DNA of 64,000 nt from Canna indica (GCA_034359265.1 CP136890.1:77587501-77651500); one strand, 5' to 3'; positions 21,280 to 34,378 are shown, counted from the stretch's first letter. The notes: generated by a model from the sequence alone, not told the origin. Numbers and translations: made by a program.

Positions 21280-22345
21280 CAAGGTTGTCAAAAGCCTTAA
21301 GTGCACTCAAGGCGCAAAGGGTCCATATCGCTTGAGGCGCAAAGCGCAAAAAAAGCGCGTGCTTGACTAAAATAAGGCGCACCTTACTAAATTCAGATAA
21401 AAATAAAAATTATGCATAAGCCATAAGCAATATAACATACACCAAACATATAGCAAATCAAACAATATGAATCCGACATGTACCAAGCAATAATAGGCTT
21501 AATAGCAAATCAAACCATAGTTACCACATGAATCCAATTACCTAAATTAAAGAGACACAATCACACAACACACCAATTAATCCACTGCCACAGTCAATAC
21601 TCAATACACAATGCTGGTTATGAGTTATGGCTGTCAATGTACTGCCAGTCTGCCACAGTCAATACACAAGTATGATTATGAGTTTAATAAACTCAGTTTA
21701 TGACAATTGACAAGCAAAACATGGCTGAAAACATGATGATTATGACTGTCAAAACATGCTGAAAACTCGGCTAAAAATAAAAGAAAACTCGGCTGAAAAA
21801 AATGAAGATGAAGTAACAATCAGTGATGGACGAGTGAAGGAATGAAGAAGAAGAGGAGAAGAAAGAAAACTCAGCTGAAAATTTGAAGTAGCAAAACGGA
21901 GAAGTAATGGAGAAGAAAGAAAGAAAATGGAACTATCAACTATGGAAGAACTTACTTGAAGAAACTATGAAGCAAACTCCGTCAGCTGTGCGGCTCTCCG
22001 GCGGATATTGGTGGCTGGACGAGTGAAGGAAGGTGCTCGGCGGCTGTGAAACACGGTGAAGGGAAGAAAAAGAAGTCTTGACTTCACATGTGAAGCCCTA
22101 AATGGGTTTTTTTTTTAATTTTTTTTTTAAGTGGTAGGCCTGGTAGGCCCCTCACAAGTCAAAAAACTTGACTTTACCCAGGTGCACGCCTAGTGCACAT
22201 GGGGTTTAAAAAAAAATCCCAGAAGCATGGCCAAGGCACGCGCTTGGGTGAAGGTGCTGCGCCTTGGCCACGCAGAGGCGCTAGGCCTCTTGTGTGCCTC
22301 GCCTGGTGCGCCTAGGCGCCCAGGCGCACGCTTTTGACAACGTTG
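21280..22345. mobile_element. Non-autonomous hAT-like element (1066 bp)
   Basis: The ends are inverted repeats: CAAGGTTGTCAAAAGC at 21,280 against the complement of GCTTTTGACAACGTTG at 22,330-22,345 (15 of 16 match). They are flanked by the 8-bp duplication GCCGCAAT (21,272-21,279 and 22,346-22,353). An 8-bp target duplication and short inverted ends are the mark of the hAT superfamily. Subterminal parts are rich in GGCGC words (AAGGCGCAAAG on the left, GCGCCTAGGCGCC on the right). The middle is A-rich and encodes no transposase, so movement would need an enzyme from elsewhere. Confidence 0.85.
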
Positions 22346-22353
22346 GCCGCAAT

Positions 22354-23529
22354 TGTAAACCAAATGAGAGATAAGCCAAAAACAAAGAAGCACTATGATT
22401 TATATGGCCAGGCAAAAATGCCTATGTCAAATGGGCGGAGGAGATCTAATATTATTATATTTGGGGAGGAGAGGGATACACAAAGGAGAAATATTACAAA
22501 TAGGCATTCCGAAACACTTTCCCTCAAGCCACATAGATGCAGCCCTCTATCTCTCTCGTCTTGTGGTTCAATGGTGCCTAAATGCTTAATTAGAGAGCCA
22601 AGACAAGTAGTGGAGAGTTTCGAACCATGTGAACATATGAGTTCTTAAGAGAAAATAAGTTGCCCATGCAAAACAACAGTAGGTTGGTTGGCAAGGCCAA
22701 TGGACTAATTCACCTAGTGATATACCATCAAATAGGAGGCATGTGCTACAAATCGCCATCTTGATCAGTATTTATTGCAACTTAATCTGAGGTGAGCCTT
22801 CTATGAACTACTGTCCCTCCACGAAATAGCTTTGTAGGGCTCAAGATGAAGAATCATGAAGTCTCACCCAAGTCCTATTAATGTTGGAACCTGGCTGTTG
22901 GTGAAGGCTTCGTCAACATGACTGAAGGGTTGTGCTTCATGACAATCTTCTTTCTAACTTCACCCCTCAATTGTTGATATCTCTAACAAGATGATAGCAA
23001 ACATCATTGTGTCCGCATACACAACATTTGATCTTTAGTGATGTAGATGGTGCTCGAATTATCACTAATGATCTCCTGCACAATATGTTTTAACTCTTTC
23101 ATCAAGTTTCGAGCCAAAATACCTCTTTCAGCAACTTTTTTGAAAAGCATAACAATGACCTAAAGAGAAGCTTGCCAACCGGTGGCAGTGTCTCTAGAAA
23201 ATGTAGCTCGTGAGGGACCTCCTATCTAGGTCTCTTGCATAATCTTCAATTATTCTATAGGAGTGTTATTAGCTTCTTCAGAAGCTAAAAAACACATGGT
23301 ATGCACCTTTAAGATATGTGGGGATCCACTCTACAATATTTTAATGTGTCTTTCCTTGATTTTCACAAGAATATGCTTGATAAATTGATGACTTGGATAA
23401 TGTTTGGTCGTGCCACAATTCTTGCCCATATCTAGATATGTCATGAAGTAGATTATTGTCATTGCAGCGAGTGTATAACACTAAAAGTATGGTATACAAA
23501 ATGAGGTTTTGCCCAAACAGTTGGTTTAG
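22354..23529. other. Unassigned stretch, possibly decayed retrotransposon DNA
   Basis: No open frame of note and no recognised domain. Because a decayed copia fragment follows directly, this part may be the more decayed upstream portion of the same element, but I see no motif that proves it. Confidence 0.35.
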
Positions 23530-23850
23530 TGAATATACTGTTATCAAAATTTAGGAAAACATATTTGGAAGCTGTGAAGTGGATTGCTAAATATCTAATG
23601 CATATTTGGATTTTGAAGGAATTTAAAATACTTTTTAAAAATATTCATATTCAAATTATGCTGGAGATCTGGACAGTGGGAGCTCTATCACCGGCAACAT
23701 TTTCTATTTGGAGACATCGCCATTAGTTGGAAAGCTTCTTCAGGTCACCGTTGCACATTCCACAAATGATAGAGTACATGGAAATTGCTAAAGCTATGAT
23801 AGAGATTCTTTGGCTAACTTGATGAAAGATATAAATCAAGGACAGTAATA
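23530..23850 (+). pseudogene. Decayed Ty1-copia reverse transcriptase / RNase H fragment
   Basis: With frame changes the plus strand reads TYLEAVKWIAKYL (copia: HWEAVKWILRYL), then NYAGDLDS (copia: DYAGDLD), ISWKASS and HSTNDRVHGN (copia: LSTTEAEYMA) and AMIEILWLT (copia: AVKEAIWLK). The order and spacing fit the RT end and RNase H of a copia element. No LTRs were identified. The fragment is old and non-functional. Confidence 0.6.
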
Positions 23851-26261
23851 GATTGTGATGCATTACTCAGACCTCCATCTACCTCACTAAAATTTAGATG
23901 TTTCTTGAGCAATGAAGCAGATTAACATTTGCTATAGAGATTTTTTAATAATATTCCATCAACTCAGCTTGCGTACGTGGGCATTTTTGCTGAACCACAT
24001 GAATCCTGGTGTTTCTTTTTTGTTGGCTTATGTCTTGTTTTCTTTTGACAATTTTGGTAGTTGTTTTGTTTTCCCTCAATGAATTTGATTGGTTTCTCTC
24101 CAAGCTTGGTGTTTGATTACACATGAAATTGCCAGCCTTGACTGGATTCTAATACAAACACCTCAGCTGCAATGTGTATGGAGAATCAAAGACATAACCA
24201 ATGTGAACTGGATTGATGCTATATTACCCTTTACATTCTTTTCCTCGGTGTAAAAAAATTGAGCTAATGTTATCTTGCATAGGTTGTCCATTCAATGGGC
24301 ACATGGACTCGTTCCTTGGAGAAACGGCACTGAGAATCCAATGTAATTCCAGCATCTTGAGCCATGAATTCAACACTCATGCTTAAAGGGATACAACGTA
24401 ATGAAGTAGCTTTATGGATGATGGTCAGCATGTGCCAAATATTGTACAGTTATCGTGAAATCCAAGGCTATATATTTTTTTCAATAGGAACTGCGAGCTT
24501 GTTATATTATGCATTGTTCTTTATAATCTTACTCACCAGTGCTTGTCATTATGGTGTCCACTTGACTGACTATGCAGTTATTATTGAATTCCTTGCTCCA
24601 TGATACAAAGATATAAATACTGGCCTTGTCAGGTATACATTTCTTTTATGTTGAAGACCTGATGGCTTGTCATTAATTCTTGATTTTTCTTCTGGCTTCT
24701 AAAATTATTGTTGGATCATATTCTTGGCAAAATTCTGATTTTTTAGTTGTACTTATTTACCTAATTTAATCCATGCAAGTGTTTTTGCTTTGATGTTGGA
24801 AAAAGAAACTACAAGCATTTTATTGGGTCTATAAGAATAAGCCATTGTTGCTTTCATGTACTGTGTTGTTGGTTCTTTTTAGAGTAGTCTGAACTCTTTG
24901 CTTCTGTGTCATGTTTTGTTAGGTTGATGTGTGTTTTATTTTTCTTTTTCAATTAGACAGCTGTTTTTCCGGAGAGTTCTTTTTCCTTTTATTTTTGCTT
25001 TCTTCACTGACTTAACTTCATTTATCATTGATTTTTTTGTCGGGTAAATCTCAGTAGATGGTTGCATTCATTTATGCCGGACTATTGTGGCAGTCTATTT
25101 TAAGATGGCAAATTAAATCCGGCCCCTTTGACAACTACTTTCCATTTAATTTTTTCTATTTTTTTCTCTGTGCTTTTATTATGTATAAATTACTCAGTCC
25201 ATTTACTAGCAACATTATCTTTAAAATATTTGCTCGATTTAAAAAGATTGCATGAAATTTCTCTTACACGCCTACTCCGCAAACTATACAATTCATCCAA
25301 AATCGTTGACCATACAAGTCAAAGAAGATTATCTTCACGGTGAGGTAAACTAAATGAGATTATTTTCCCTTGTAGTAATAGAACTGATTTAAAATGCCCC
25401 TTAATCTCTTTGGCTTTGACTTGGACCGATATTTTTTTAATGATTCAATTTGGGTTCTTCATCCATTAACTGTGCTGGTCTAAGTCAACGCTTCTTCATC
25501 CACCGAATCTATTATCGATCTAAGATTCCATATCTATACTTCTATAGAATTTAAATATATATCCAATATATGAGAGCTAAATGAGACACTGCTCGCACGT
25601 GCATTAGGATGCTAACCTTCCCAAATGAACAAGAGAGATAAAAACAAAACGTGATCAAATGAAGAACTAATCGTTCAATATTTTTGTTTTGTGCTGGCAC
25701 GAATCTCAAGAAAGTGCAAGCTAATGAGTTTTTTCACTCTCCAAACAAATCCAGGAGGAAAATCCAAATGATTACCAAATTGAATTGAGCTCATCAAACA
25801 AAAAGGCTCAATCAAGGCAGTGAAGCACGCCAAGCGCGGTAAGGAACAGATCCGACGCAAAACCTCTTAACATGCTCCAGTGACGTGGCATCTTATCATA
25901 ACTTAATTCCGGATCCGTGTCGCAGATCTAAAGCCACCTCCCTGTCGCCTGGACCACCTTAGAATTCATACTTCTATTTAATTTTTTTTCGCGGGTTCAA
26001 ATGCACACGTCGCACGCCTCCCGACGCATTCCTCTATTCCCATCTTTTTAAATGTTGTCCTCTTATTTTACCACTATACCATCGGCATCCTACCGTCCGT
26101 TTTCCTGTTACAGAAATCTCATCCGTTTAATCTAAATATCAGTCATGTCTAGCTTCGTCATTTCAACTTAAACCCTGTCTCCCCACTAAATCTATGTTTA
26201 TCTTCTCTTCTTCACCTTCAGCTCCTGCCTCCGGTAATGGCGGCGCCGTAATCGAAGCCGA
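23851..26261. other. Intergenic DNA upstream of the receptor kinase, no gene seen
   Basis: T-rich and AT-rich sequence with no frame longer than about 80 codons and no recognised domain. The last 250 bases before the kinase gene are pyrimidine-rich and probably include its promoter and 5' untranslated region, but no clear TATA box could be chosen. Confidence 0.45.
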
Positions 26262-26297
26262 ATGAAGCAAGCATTGAGACCGAGGAAAGAAGCAACC

Positions 26298-28296
26298 ATG
26301 GCGGAACTTGTCCTTGTGCTTGTTCTCGTCCTCTTTCTCAGCTCCTCCTCTGCGGCATTGACCACTGATGGCCTTGCCCTCCTCGCTCTGAAGTCCGCCG
26401 TCTCCGCCGACCCTGCTGGCGCCCTTTCAGCATGGCTCGACTCCGATGCCACCCCGTGTGCCTGGACTGGCATTACATGCCGCCACGGCCGTGTTGTTGG
26501 CCTCGTACTCCGCGACCGCGCCCTCGCCGGTTACCTCCCCTCCGAGCTCTCCCTTCTCTCTGCCCTCGGTAACCTCTCCCTCCCCGGAAACCGCCTCTCC
26601 GGCTCTATTCCATCTGCCCTCGGCGTCCTCACTAGCCTGTCCGATCTCGACCTCTCTCGTAACAACCTCTCTGGCCCTATCCCGTCGGAGCTGGGCCGGC
26701 TCAGCTCCCTCGCCCGCCTCGACCTCTCCTCGAACCACCTCTCCGGCCCCCTACCCACCGCTCTCGCCGCCCTCCCTCACTTATCCGGCGTGCTCAACCT
26801 CTCCAGCAATCTACTCTCGGGGCCCATTCCATCGGCTTTCGGCGACATTCCGGTTGCCGTCAGCCTGGATCTCCGATGGAACAACCTCTCTGGCGGGATT
26901 CCGCCGGTGGGCTCACTTCTGAGCCAGGGCCCCACTGCCTTCGCCGGAAACCCTGGCCTCTGCGGCTTCCCACTTAAGAACTCATGCCCAGCCCCCAAGC
27001 AGGATCCTAAGATGCCTAAGCCGAACCCTACTCTCAGCCTGAACTCCGGCGAAGCTGGCCCTCGTGCCCCTGCCGCAGCGGAGAACCGGAGAAAGACTGT
27101 GGGCACGGTCCCGATCCTCGCTGGCGTCATGCTAGTTGCCATCGCGTCGATCCTGTTGCTGCAGTGGCACTTTCGCCGACGGGGCGCTGCCGCTGAAGGC
27201 AGGGCTTCTAACAAGAACGAGAAGGGCTCGGCCAATGTCGGCGGCGGCTTCGTTGCTGCGGGCTTGGGAGGAGAGGAGCGGCGCGAAGGGCACGAGTCGC
27301 AGGTGTACGCCGTGGTGGATGAGGGCTTCGGGCTGGAGCTGGAAGAACTGCTCCGGGCGTCTGCATACGTTGTGGGGAAGAGCCGGAGCGGCATCGTGTA
27401 CAAGGTAGTGCTGGGCCGGGACGGCTCCGCTGTTGCGGTGCGCCGCCTCAGCGAGACGGACGACGGCGATCCCGTTCCCGGTAACGAGTGGCGGAGGCGG
27501 CGAGCGTTCGAATCGGAGGTGGCCGCCATCGGGCGGGCGAAGCACCCCAACGTCGTCCGCCTCCTGGCCTACTACTTCGCCCCGGACGAGCGCCTGCTCA
27601 TCTACGATTACATCCCCAATGGCACCCTCCAAAACGCTCTTCACGGTAACCTCACCTTCGCCGTACTGCACCTTTTAGCTACTAAAATCTTACCGTCGAT
27701 CGCGCTTTAAGACTCGTGATCTCACAGGTGGACAGCGGAATCCGACGGCTCCAGCGCTACCGTGGTCTTCGAGGCTCGCGATACTACAGGGCGCAGCGAG
27801 GGGGGTAGCTTACCTCCACGAGTTCAGTCCCCGCAAGCACGCCCACGGCGGCATCGCCTCGTCCAAGATCCTCCTCGACGACGAACTCCACCCGCACATC
27901 TCCGGCTTCGGCCTCGCCCGTCTCTTGGCGCAGTCGGCCATCAAGAAGCCGGCGACGAGGGCTGTGGGGTACCTGGCCCCGGAGGCGCGCGGGGACGACG
28001 GGGCGGTGTCGCAGAGGGCGGACGTGTACGCCTTCGGGATAGTTGCGCTGGAGGTGGTGACGGGGCGGGAGGCGTCGACGGAGCTGGAGGCGTGGGTGCG
28101 GCAGGCGTTCCGGGAGGAGCGGCCGCTGTCGGAGGTGGTGGACCCGGCGCTGCTGCACGAGGTGCACGCCAAGCGGGAGGTGCTGGCGGTGTTCCACGTG
28201 GCGCTCGGGTGCACTGAGGCGGACCCGGAGCTGCGTCTCCGGATGCGGGCCGTGGTGGAGAGCCTGGAGCGAGTCGGCGGCGGGTCGAGTCTGTGA
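26298..28296 (+). CDS. LRR receptor-like pseudokinase, ZAR1-like (LRR-III type)
   Basis: Two exons (26,298-27,645 and 27,728-28,296; 82-bp GT-AG intron) give 638 residues. I chose the ATG at 26,298 (CCATGGCG context) because a signal peptide follows directly (MAELVLVLVLVLFLSSSSAA); an in-frame ATG lies 36 bases upstream. The order is LRR N-terminal cap (CAWTGITC), about five LRRs (residues 70-190), the Cys pair motif GNPGLCGFPL, a proline-rich linker, one membrane helix (about 266-290) and a kinase-like domain from about 345. Key catalytic residues are changed: the VAIK Lys is Arg (VAVRRL), the HRD loop reads HGG (489-491) and DFG reads GFG (509-511). It resembles ZAR1-type receptors but is probably a signalling scaffold without kinase activity. 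Very GC-rich third codon positions suggest a monocot genome. Confidence 0.9.
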
Positions 28297-30453
28297 CCCG
28301 TGTGTTGGTTCCTACTTCCTTAAAATGTATTTGTTGTGCGTGTAATAATAGTATTAATTAGTAAATGGTGTAGGTTTTAGAGCAGAGCAATTTTGTTGGT
28401 TTAATTAGGTAGCTGTAATGGTGTTCATGTGTTGTATCAGCCTTTGCAGTGGTAAAGGACGTGCAATGCATGTATTATTTATGCAGTCAACTCCAGCCGA
28501 AGGGAAGGAAAAGTGCAGCTTTTTGTTCGTCTTCTTGCCCATCATCTTGTGCAGTAGATGCAGATTGAATCTTTGACCCAAGACTCTTTGCAGTTTGCAT
28601 GCTCCATTTTTGGGTTTCGATCACCATCTCTAATTAGAACACGAGAAGGCATTTTAAAATTTGCACATATCTAGATACGGCAGATCAATTTTTATTGTTG
28701 ATACATTATTTAAAGTCCTACAATTGGATAATTAGAAGAATAATTATTATTTAATGTATAATCATTAATGGATATATATTTTAAATATATAAGGAACAAT
28801 AGTTTCAAAATTCATAAGTATGAAGTATGTGATTTAAAGTTTATGCACATAGGGGTGGGGGTTGATGGTTGGTTTGGTCTAATTCATCAAAAAGTATAAA
28901 AACTTGAACTGAATCTTTTGGTTAATCGACCAAATTGATCGAAAAAATTCAATTTGTTCCGTTAACTCATCAGTTAATCCATTTTATTTGACCTGTAAGA
29001 GTTGAGTAGATTTGAATACTATTTGCTACTAACTTAAAACATTAAAAGTTAAAGCGAGACAAATTTCATGAACCATTTTAATTGTGCACAAAATAGACGG
29101 CAACATCGGAAAAATTATTTTTCGATTTGGTTTGAACGAAAATGAAAATTTGGTTTTGAAATTTGGTTTTAGTTTTTAATTTTTTAAATGTGTTTGGTTG
29201 ATGAAAATAATATTAGCTTTACTTGATTGAAACTAATGAATACTTAATAAAAAATAATATTAATTTTCATGAGATGATTTCAATAGTAATATGATAATGA
29301 ATAAATAATAAATTAATTCATCATAAATTAAAACGGTTAATGGAACTTAATATAATTGGAGGAAAAAATATCCGACTGTATTAGAAGTAAGAAAAATCAC
29401 AATCTAATATTGTAATTTGAAGTACAAACATCTAAAAAAAATTTATATCAATTTTTTTAAAAAGTTGAAATTTAATCAATTCAAAAAATGAATAAGTCTG
29501 GTGACTAATGTTGTTAATTTCTCAACATAATTATCAATTTTATTCTATAATTAATTTATTATAAAGTTGAAAAATGAGAGATTTATAGGTTTATAAAATA
29601 TTAATGATATAATTGTAGTTAATTTATATAATTAGTTTTTGCTAATATGGTTGTGAACTATTTGTAATATTTAATTATATTATTAGTAATTTAAGATTGT
29701 GTTATGTTATAATATAATATATAATACGGTCGTGAATTAGATATAATATCAATTAATAGAAATTATTTTTTCTTTAAAAATGAGTTAAATGATGTAAAAT
29801 TAGTTTTAATTAAGTTATAAATATATTGACTTAAAAAAATTAATTATTTTAAAAATTAGGTTTGGTTCATTTATATATATTGATATAATTTATTTGATAA
29901 TTTAAGAATACAATTAATTTGCGATGAAAATAATAATTTTTATTTTAACTTATATAAATTAGATATAATTTGATTTATTCGTAGATCAATTAGTTTTTTC
30001 TAAAAAAATTATAATTACAACTTTGTCACTGTATTTTGATATTGAAATCACCGATCTCGAACCATAGAAAATAACCTTCTGCTAGTTTTATTTTTCTTTA
30101 GAAAACAAGTTTCATTAAAACTTATATAATACACGTGTCTGTATTCTTTTTTTTTAGGTTAAGACTCAATTTGTGTGTCGGAGCGAGTCAGAGAGATCAT
30201 TGAAAACCGCAGTCTGAGGTACGATTTACGCAGCATGCCAAATTGAATTATTGAGTTAATTTTGGGACTTCTTGGAATGAGTCGGGTTTCACAAGTCGGT
30301 AGGTTCGATTGGATTGAGTTTTGAACTCATTTGGAGGTGAACTCAAGTGAAGGACATTATGATCATTTGGCATCTAAATGAAAAAAACTTATATAATATG
30401 ATTGGCACACGCATCCGAAGAAGCGGGCACACACAAATAGAGGAAGGAGGGTG
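28297..30453. other. AT-rich intergenic DNA, no gene seen
   Basis: The kinase 3' untranslated region should occupy the first few hundred bases. From about 28,850 onward the sequence is strongly AT-rich with no coding frame. A segment near 28,860-28,990 with TTGGTTTGGT and GGTTAATCGACC words has the look of a decayed small transposon but has no definable ends. Confidence 0.5.
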
Positions 30454-30881
30454 TGTTGGCCTAAGATTTTTAAACTTGATCTTAATCTCTATTTGATGAT
30501 AAAAAATATGGAAGTAATGTTAGAGGAAAGAATATTTTCAGGTTCCATATCGATTTGCGTGCAACGTCCCTAATCGGAAAAATCGGAGAAATCAGCAAGG
30601 ACGCTTGGGTTTCATCGGGAAGATTGAGTCTAGGTCTAGAGTGTCTAGATTTTATGTATATTCTCTATTTGATGCATAAGAATCCAAAAACCGAAACCTG
30701 AACACCGAAAATTTGAAGAAAAAAAAATGGTCCAGAAATTTTCTACGCGTAAGGAGCTCCTTGGAGGGCTACATGATTTAGACTTTTTATTGGCTCCAAA
30801 AGAAAAGTCCTGGTACTGTTCCTTAGGTAGAAACAAGTTAAAGACCTATTTTTTAAGGGCTTTTTGGAAACCCAAAAACCG
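30454..30881 (+). repeat. TR-GAG-family LTR fragment, plus orientation, cut by the gypsy element
   Basis: It starts TGTTGGCCTAAGATTTTTAA at 30,454 and carries AAATCGGAGAAATCAGCAAGG and AAGGAGCTCCTTGGAGGG, which are the complements of parts of the LTR at 51,900-52,200. It stops where the gypsy LTR begins, near 30,882. The rest of this LTR should lie beyond the gypsy element, outside the window. Confidence 0.7.
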
Positions 30882-33432
30882 AGTCAGGCCCCAAAAATCG
30901 AGTCACGCGACCGACCAGAATGCGAACAAGCACTCCGAAGCCTAGACCACATAACCACATCTCACATGCGAAATAACAACTCAGATCAACACAAACCCAA
31001 TATTCAATTATGAAAGGTAGCAATCCACAACTAGACCAACTGTATAAAGCAATATAACCAAGGTTCAAGTGTTAATACTATACCAAATTCACATGCTCAA
31101 AATAAACTACATGACTCAACAAAACTCGACTACACCAACGGGTTTCACGAGACTACCACTGGAGTCTTCCGCCACCAACCGCGCCATACCTCAATGATGA
31201 TGCTATGCAAAATAATACCAAGGAAAAGAATGGTGAGTTCAAATAACTCTCTGAGTGACCGTCTCGACCTTCACCGAGCCAAACCACATCATAAATACAA
31301 TAAATATTTAAATGCTTATTCGAACTGCATGAAACATAAAAGGGTCCCAGAAATCATCTCGTGCACTATACGCACCACTCGCCCCAATTTAGCCCAAAAT
31401 GAACTGCACTTGAATTATCGCCAACAACTCGCAGGTTGCTCACTAGGTTGGCCACCCTTGAGCACTCCCTGCCTCGAGCTGACTGAGCTAGGAAGGCCCT
31501 CTAGTATCAATACCCAAAACTCGGTCGGGAAAGGCCCTCCGACCAATGCCACTCGAGTCAGTCATCGGCGTGGCTCACCGACGTATATCTCGACCTAGAA
31601 TTAACTCGTGCGCGCTGTGCACCACTCAGCCCAATTCGGCCCAAAATCAACTCGTGCACACTACACACTACTCGGCCATCACATGTACATTCACAAACAC
31701 GCTCACTAAGTGGACTGAAATATACCTTACGATGCGAGGTGGGTTACTCGGGTAGGTACGTCAACCTTGTACAAGTTTCTTGGTGCATGCTCGGTAGCAC
31801 CCCACTCGGCCACCACTCAACCCAATTAATTATTCACTGTCGTACTACCCACTGTTAACATCTCTATAGTTTACTTTACCATTTTCTATCCAAAGAATTT
31901 AACATCTATGGCAGGTCGTCGTGTAGCGAAAATGCTAACGTTCTATTGAACAGTTTCTGCACGATGCACCTTTCCGCCACCATCATTCCTCATTCAAAAT
32001 CTCATCCGAACTCGCGGATATTCCCAAACAACCTAATATGATTCCATATCTGTCCATGGGTTTCCTTATTCAGTGTACTAGTCTTAGAAATCTCAGATTT
32101 CTAATTTGCCCAAGCCTCGTGGAAATTTTAGCCCGTAAGCCAAAATTTCAGCCCTTTATAGTGTGATTTTCCCACACTTTCAACCAAGAGCTTATATTCT
32201 CTCGCGAGAGTGACATGACTAAATAATCTGATGGTATTATAGGTCCAACTAATAACAATCACAGCAAGTCGTGAGGTAGTACCCCAGACTCGTAATTCGA
32301 CCAATTCAACATGCAAACATAATTTCCAGCCTACTTAACTAGTACAATTACAACACGCACACTAATGAAACTTTAGCGATATGGTATTCAAAATTCTCAC
32401 AATAACATGTACATAAAGATCAATATGTCACATCGATAATTTACAACATATAATATCTATTTCGACATGAAAAAAATATAAATTCAGCATGTCCTAAAAC
32501 GATTCCAGCATGCATAAAATGAATTTCAACATATCGTCGTAAACATTCCACATTATATTAAATTAATCACAACATCATGATAAGAGTTTAATCGAGCAAA
32601 ACTCAACCCCACATTCCTTAAGGGTTCCCTACATCTTTAGGGTTACTCGGCCACCCTAGGCCACAACACAAAGTGAATTACTAGCATGCATTCAACCATT
32701 AAAATTCGGAATTAAATATTGATTAAATGCAGAATAAATTCTAAACAACAACCCCTTGCTTCCTACACAAGGGCCGACCCTCTCTAGGGTTTAAGGGCAT
32801 GCCCTAGTACTGTCGCCCACCCCAAACCCCAAAGAAGCGCCCACGATCGATCCAAGATATCAATAACGGACAATAAATTGCATAAATGCGAGAACAATTC
32901 AATTTCATTCTCAGATCCCCTATACAAGAATCTACAGCCCCCTAATTCAATGTTTAGGGTTTTGGCAAGAACCACAAACTTAAGATTGGTTTAGGGACAA
33001 TGAAGATGATGAAAAAGCCTCGCGCCGTGTCTGATCCGACGAAGCTCTGATCTCCGGCCGATCCTTCCCAATTCCTCCCTCTCCCTCACTCGCCTCCTTG
33101 GAGCCATAGACCCCAGGTGACAGCCCTTTTATTACTATTTTTTTAATTCTTTAGATGCCAATTTACCAACATGCCTCTCTTCACTTAACTCGACCCAACT
33201 TGCTTAAAACGAGTCCGATTCGAGCTCCGATCGCACCCTCAGATTCGGCTCGAACCCAACTTCGATTTAGCACAATAAATAAATAAATCTATATTTTGAT
33301 AATTTAAATTGAGTAAAGGTCTCACCTCAATTCGTGCCCAACTGCGATAAACTCCGCATGTGCTGTTATGCGTCGTGCTCCTCCCGCTGAAACCAATATA
33401 TAAAATTTAATAAATTTTGTGGGAATTATAAT
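30882..33432 (-). repeat. 3' LTR of the gypsy element (about 2.55 kb)
   Basis: The left edge AGTCAGGCCCCAAAAA corresponds to TGTCATGCCCCAAAAC at the edge of the right LTR (62,461). The right edge lies near 33,430, where a polypurine tract AAAGGGGGAGAAT on the minus strand adjoins it. It contains about two or three units of the CTCGTGCGC...CACCACTCGG motif (31,600-31,680) that is amplified in the other LTR. Exact right edge uncertain by a few bases. Confidence 0.75.
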
Positions 33433-33442
33433 TCTCCCCCTT

Positions 33443-33658
33443 TAAAAAAAATTCGTTCACGAATTTAGGGACAAAAAGGAACTTACCATCTCAATTAAAT
33501 AATTACAAATATTTTTCCACCATATCCTACTCCAATTCCCAGGTCACCCCCTGACTAGAATGGTGCTTCCACTGAACCTTCACCAATGTAACCTATTTAG
33601 ACCTCAGCTTTCTGACTTGTTTGTCCAAGATCTTCATGAGCCTCTCCTCATAAGAGAC
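33443..33658 (-). pseudogene. Gypsy integrase C-terminus, chromodomain-like
   Basis: With three stop codons, the minus strand reads VSYEERLMKILDKQVRKLRS, VTLVKVQWKHHSSQGVTWEL and ends near KFVNEFF. This is the typical C-terminal tail of chromovirus integrase (YEE.PV.ILD...R.L.....VKV.W......TWE). It is cut at 33,658 by the LTR of TR-GAG copy C, and the piece that should precede it is found only as an integrase start at about 53,890. Confidence 0.75.
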
Positions 33659-34378
33659 TGTTGGTGAAATGACCACACTAGAGGGGGGGGGGGGGGAGGA
33701 AATAGTGTGTTAACTAAATTTTTTGTCTAATTCTGATTTTATCAAATTCAACCATTTCTTATAACTTAGGCAATACACTAATTCGAATAGCAAAGGGAAG
33801 CAATAAATAAAATAATTAAACACAACAAAGAAAGCAATGCGAGGAAACAAGTAAGTAGTATAGCAATTAAGGCACAATCACAAGATGCAATGCAAACACG
33901 ATTGATTTATAGTGGTTCGGCCCGAATGCCTACTCCATTACCTAAGCACCCCACTTAGAATTTCCAAACTAAACTTTACTAGATTAATTGTTTCATTTAC
34001 AACGAGAATGTTTTCATCGGAGAGTCTCTGCTCTCACACCGAAGACACTTCCACATTCGAAAGTCTCCGCCTTCCTATCGAGAGCACTCTCCCACCTCAA
34101 ACCTAAAGGACAACAATACTAATCCTAGTAAACTAAGTTTACACCGATGGATTTAAACCTCAAACACCAAGGCTACCACCCAATTTCAAGACCTACACTC
34201 TAGGTCTAACACAAACTCAAATGCAATGAAATAAACAATAAAATACAACAACTAATGGAGCAATAAATCAAACAATAAATACTTAGCTCCAAAAAAAACT
34301 CTCTAGTCCTCATGATGCCTTGAGAAGATGAATCTTGAAGGTTCAAAGGCTAGATCAAGATTTTATCATAGAAACTAA
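33659..34378 (-). repeat. LTR of TR-GAG-family copy C, left half (split by Harbinger)
   Basis: It starts TGTTGGTGAAATGACCACACTA on the plus strand, equal to the LTR end of copy B at 57,421. It holds a run of 14 Gs (33,683-33,696) and ends at AACTAA, where the Harbinger element begins. TAA is the target duplication. The other half resumes at 51,360. Confidence 0.85.

Noticed and set aside
24364..24603. 79-residue frame with hydrophobic stretch
   Set aside because: Composition is that of random AT-rich DNA and no homologous family or exon signals were seen.
26427..28214. Long open frames on the minus strand and in other plus frames across the receptor kinase (for example 26,777-27,550 minus)
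   Set aside because: They are opposite or shifted readings of very GC-rich codons in a clear LRR-kinase gene; their products are Arg/Ser/Ala-rich low-complexity sequence.
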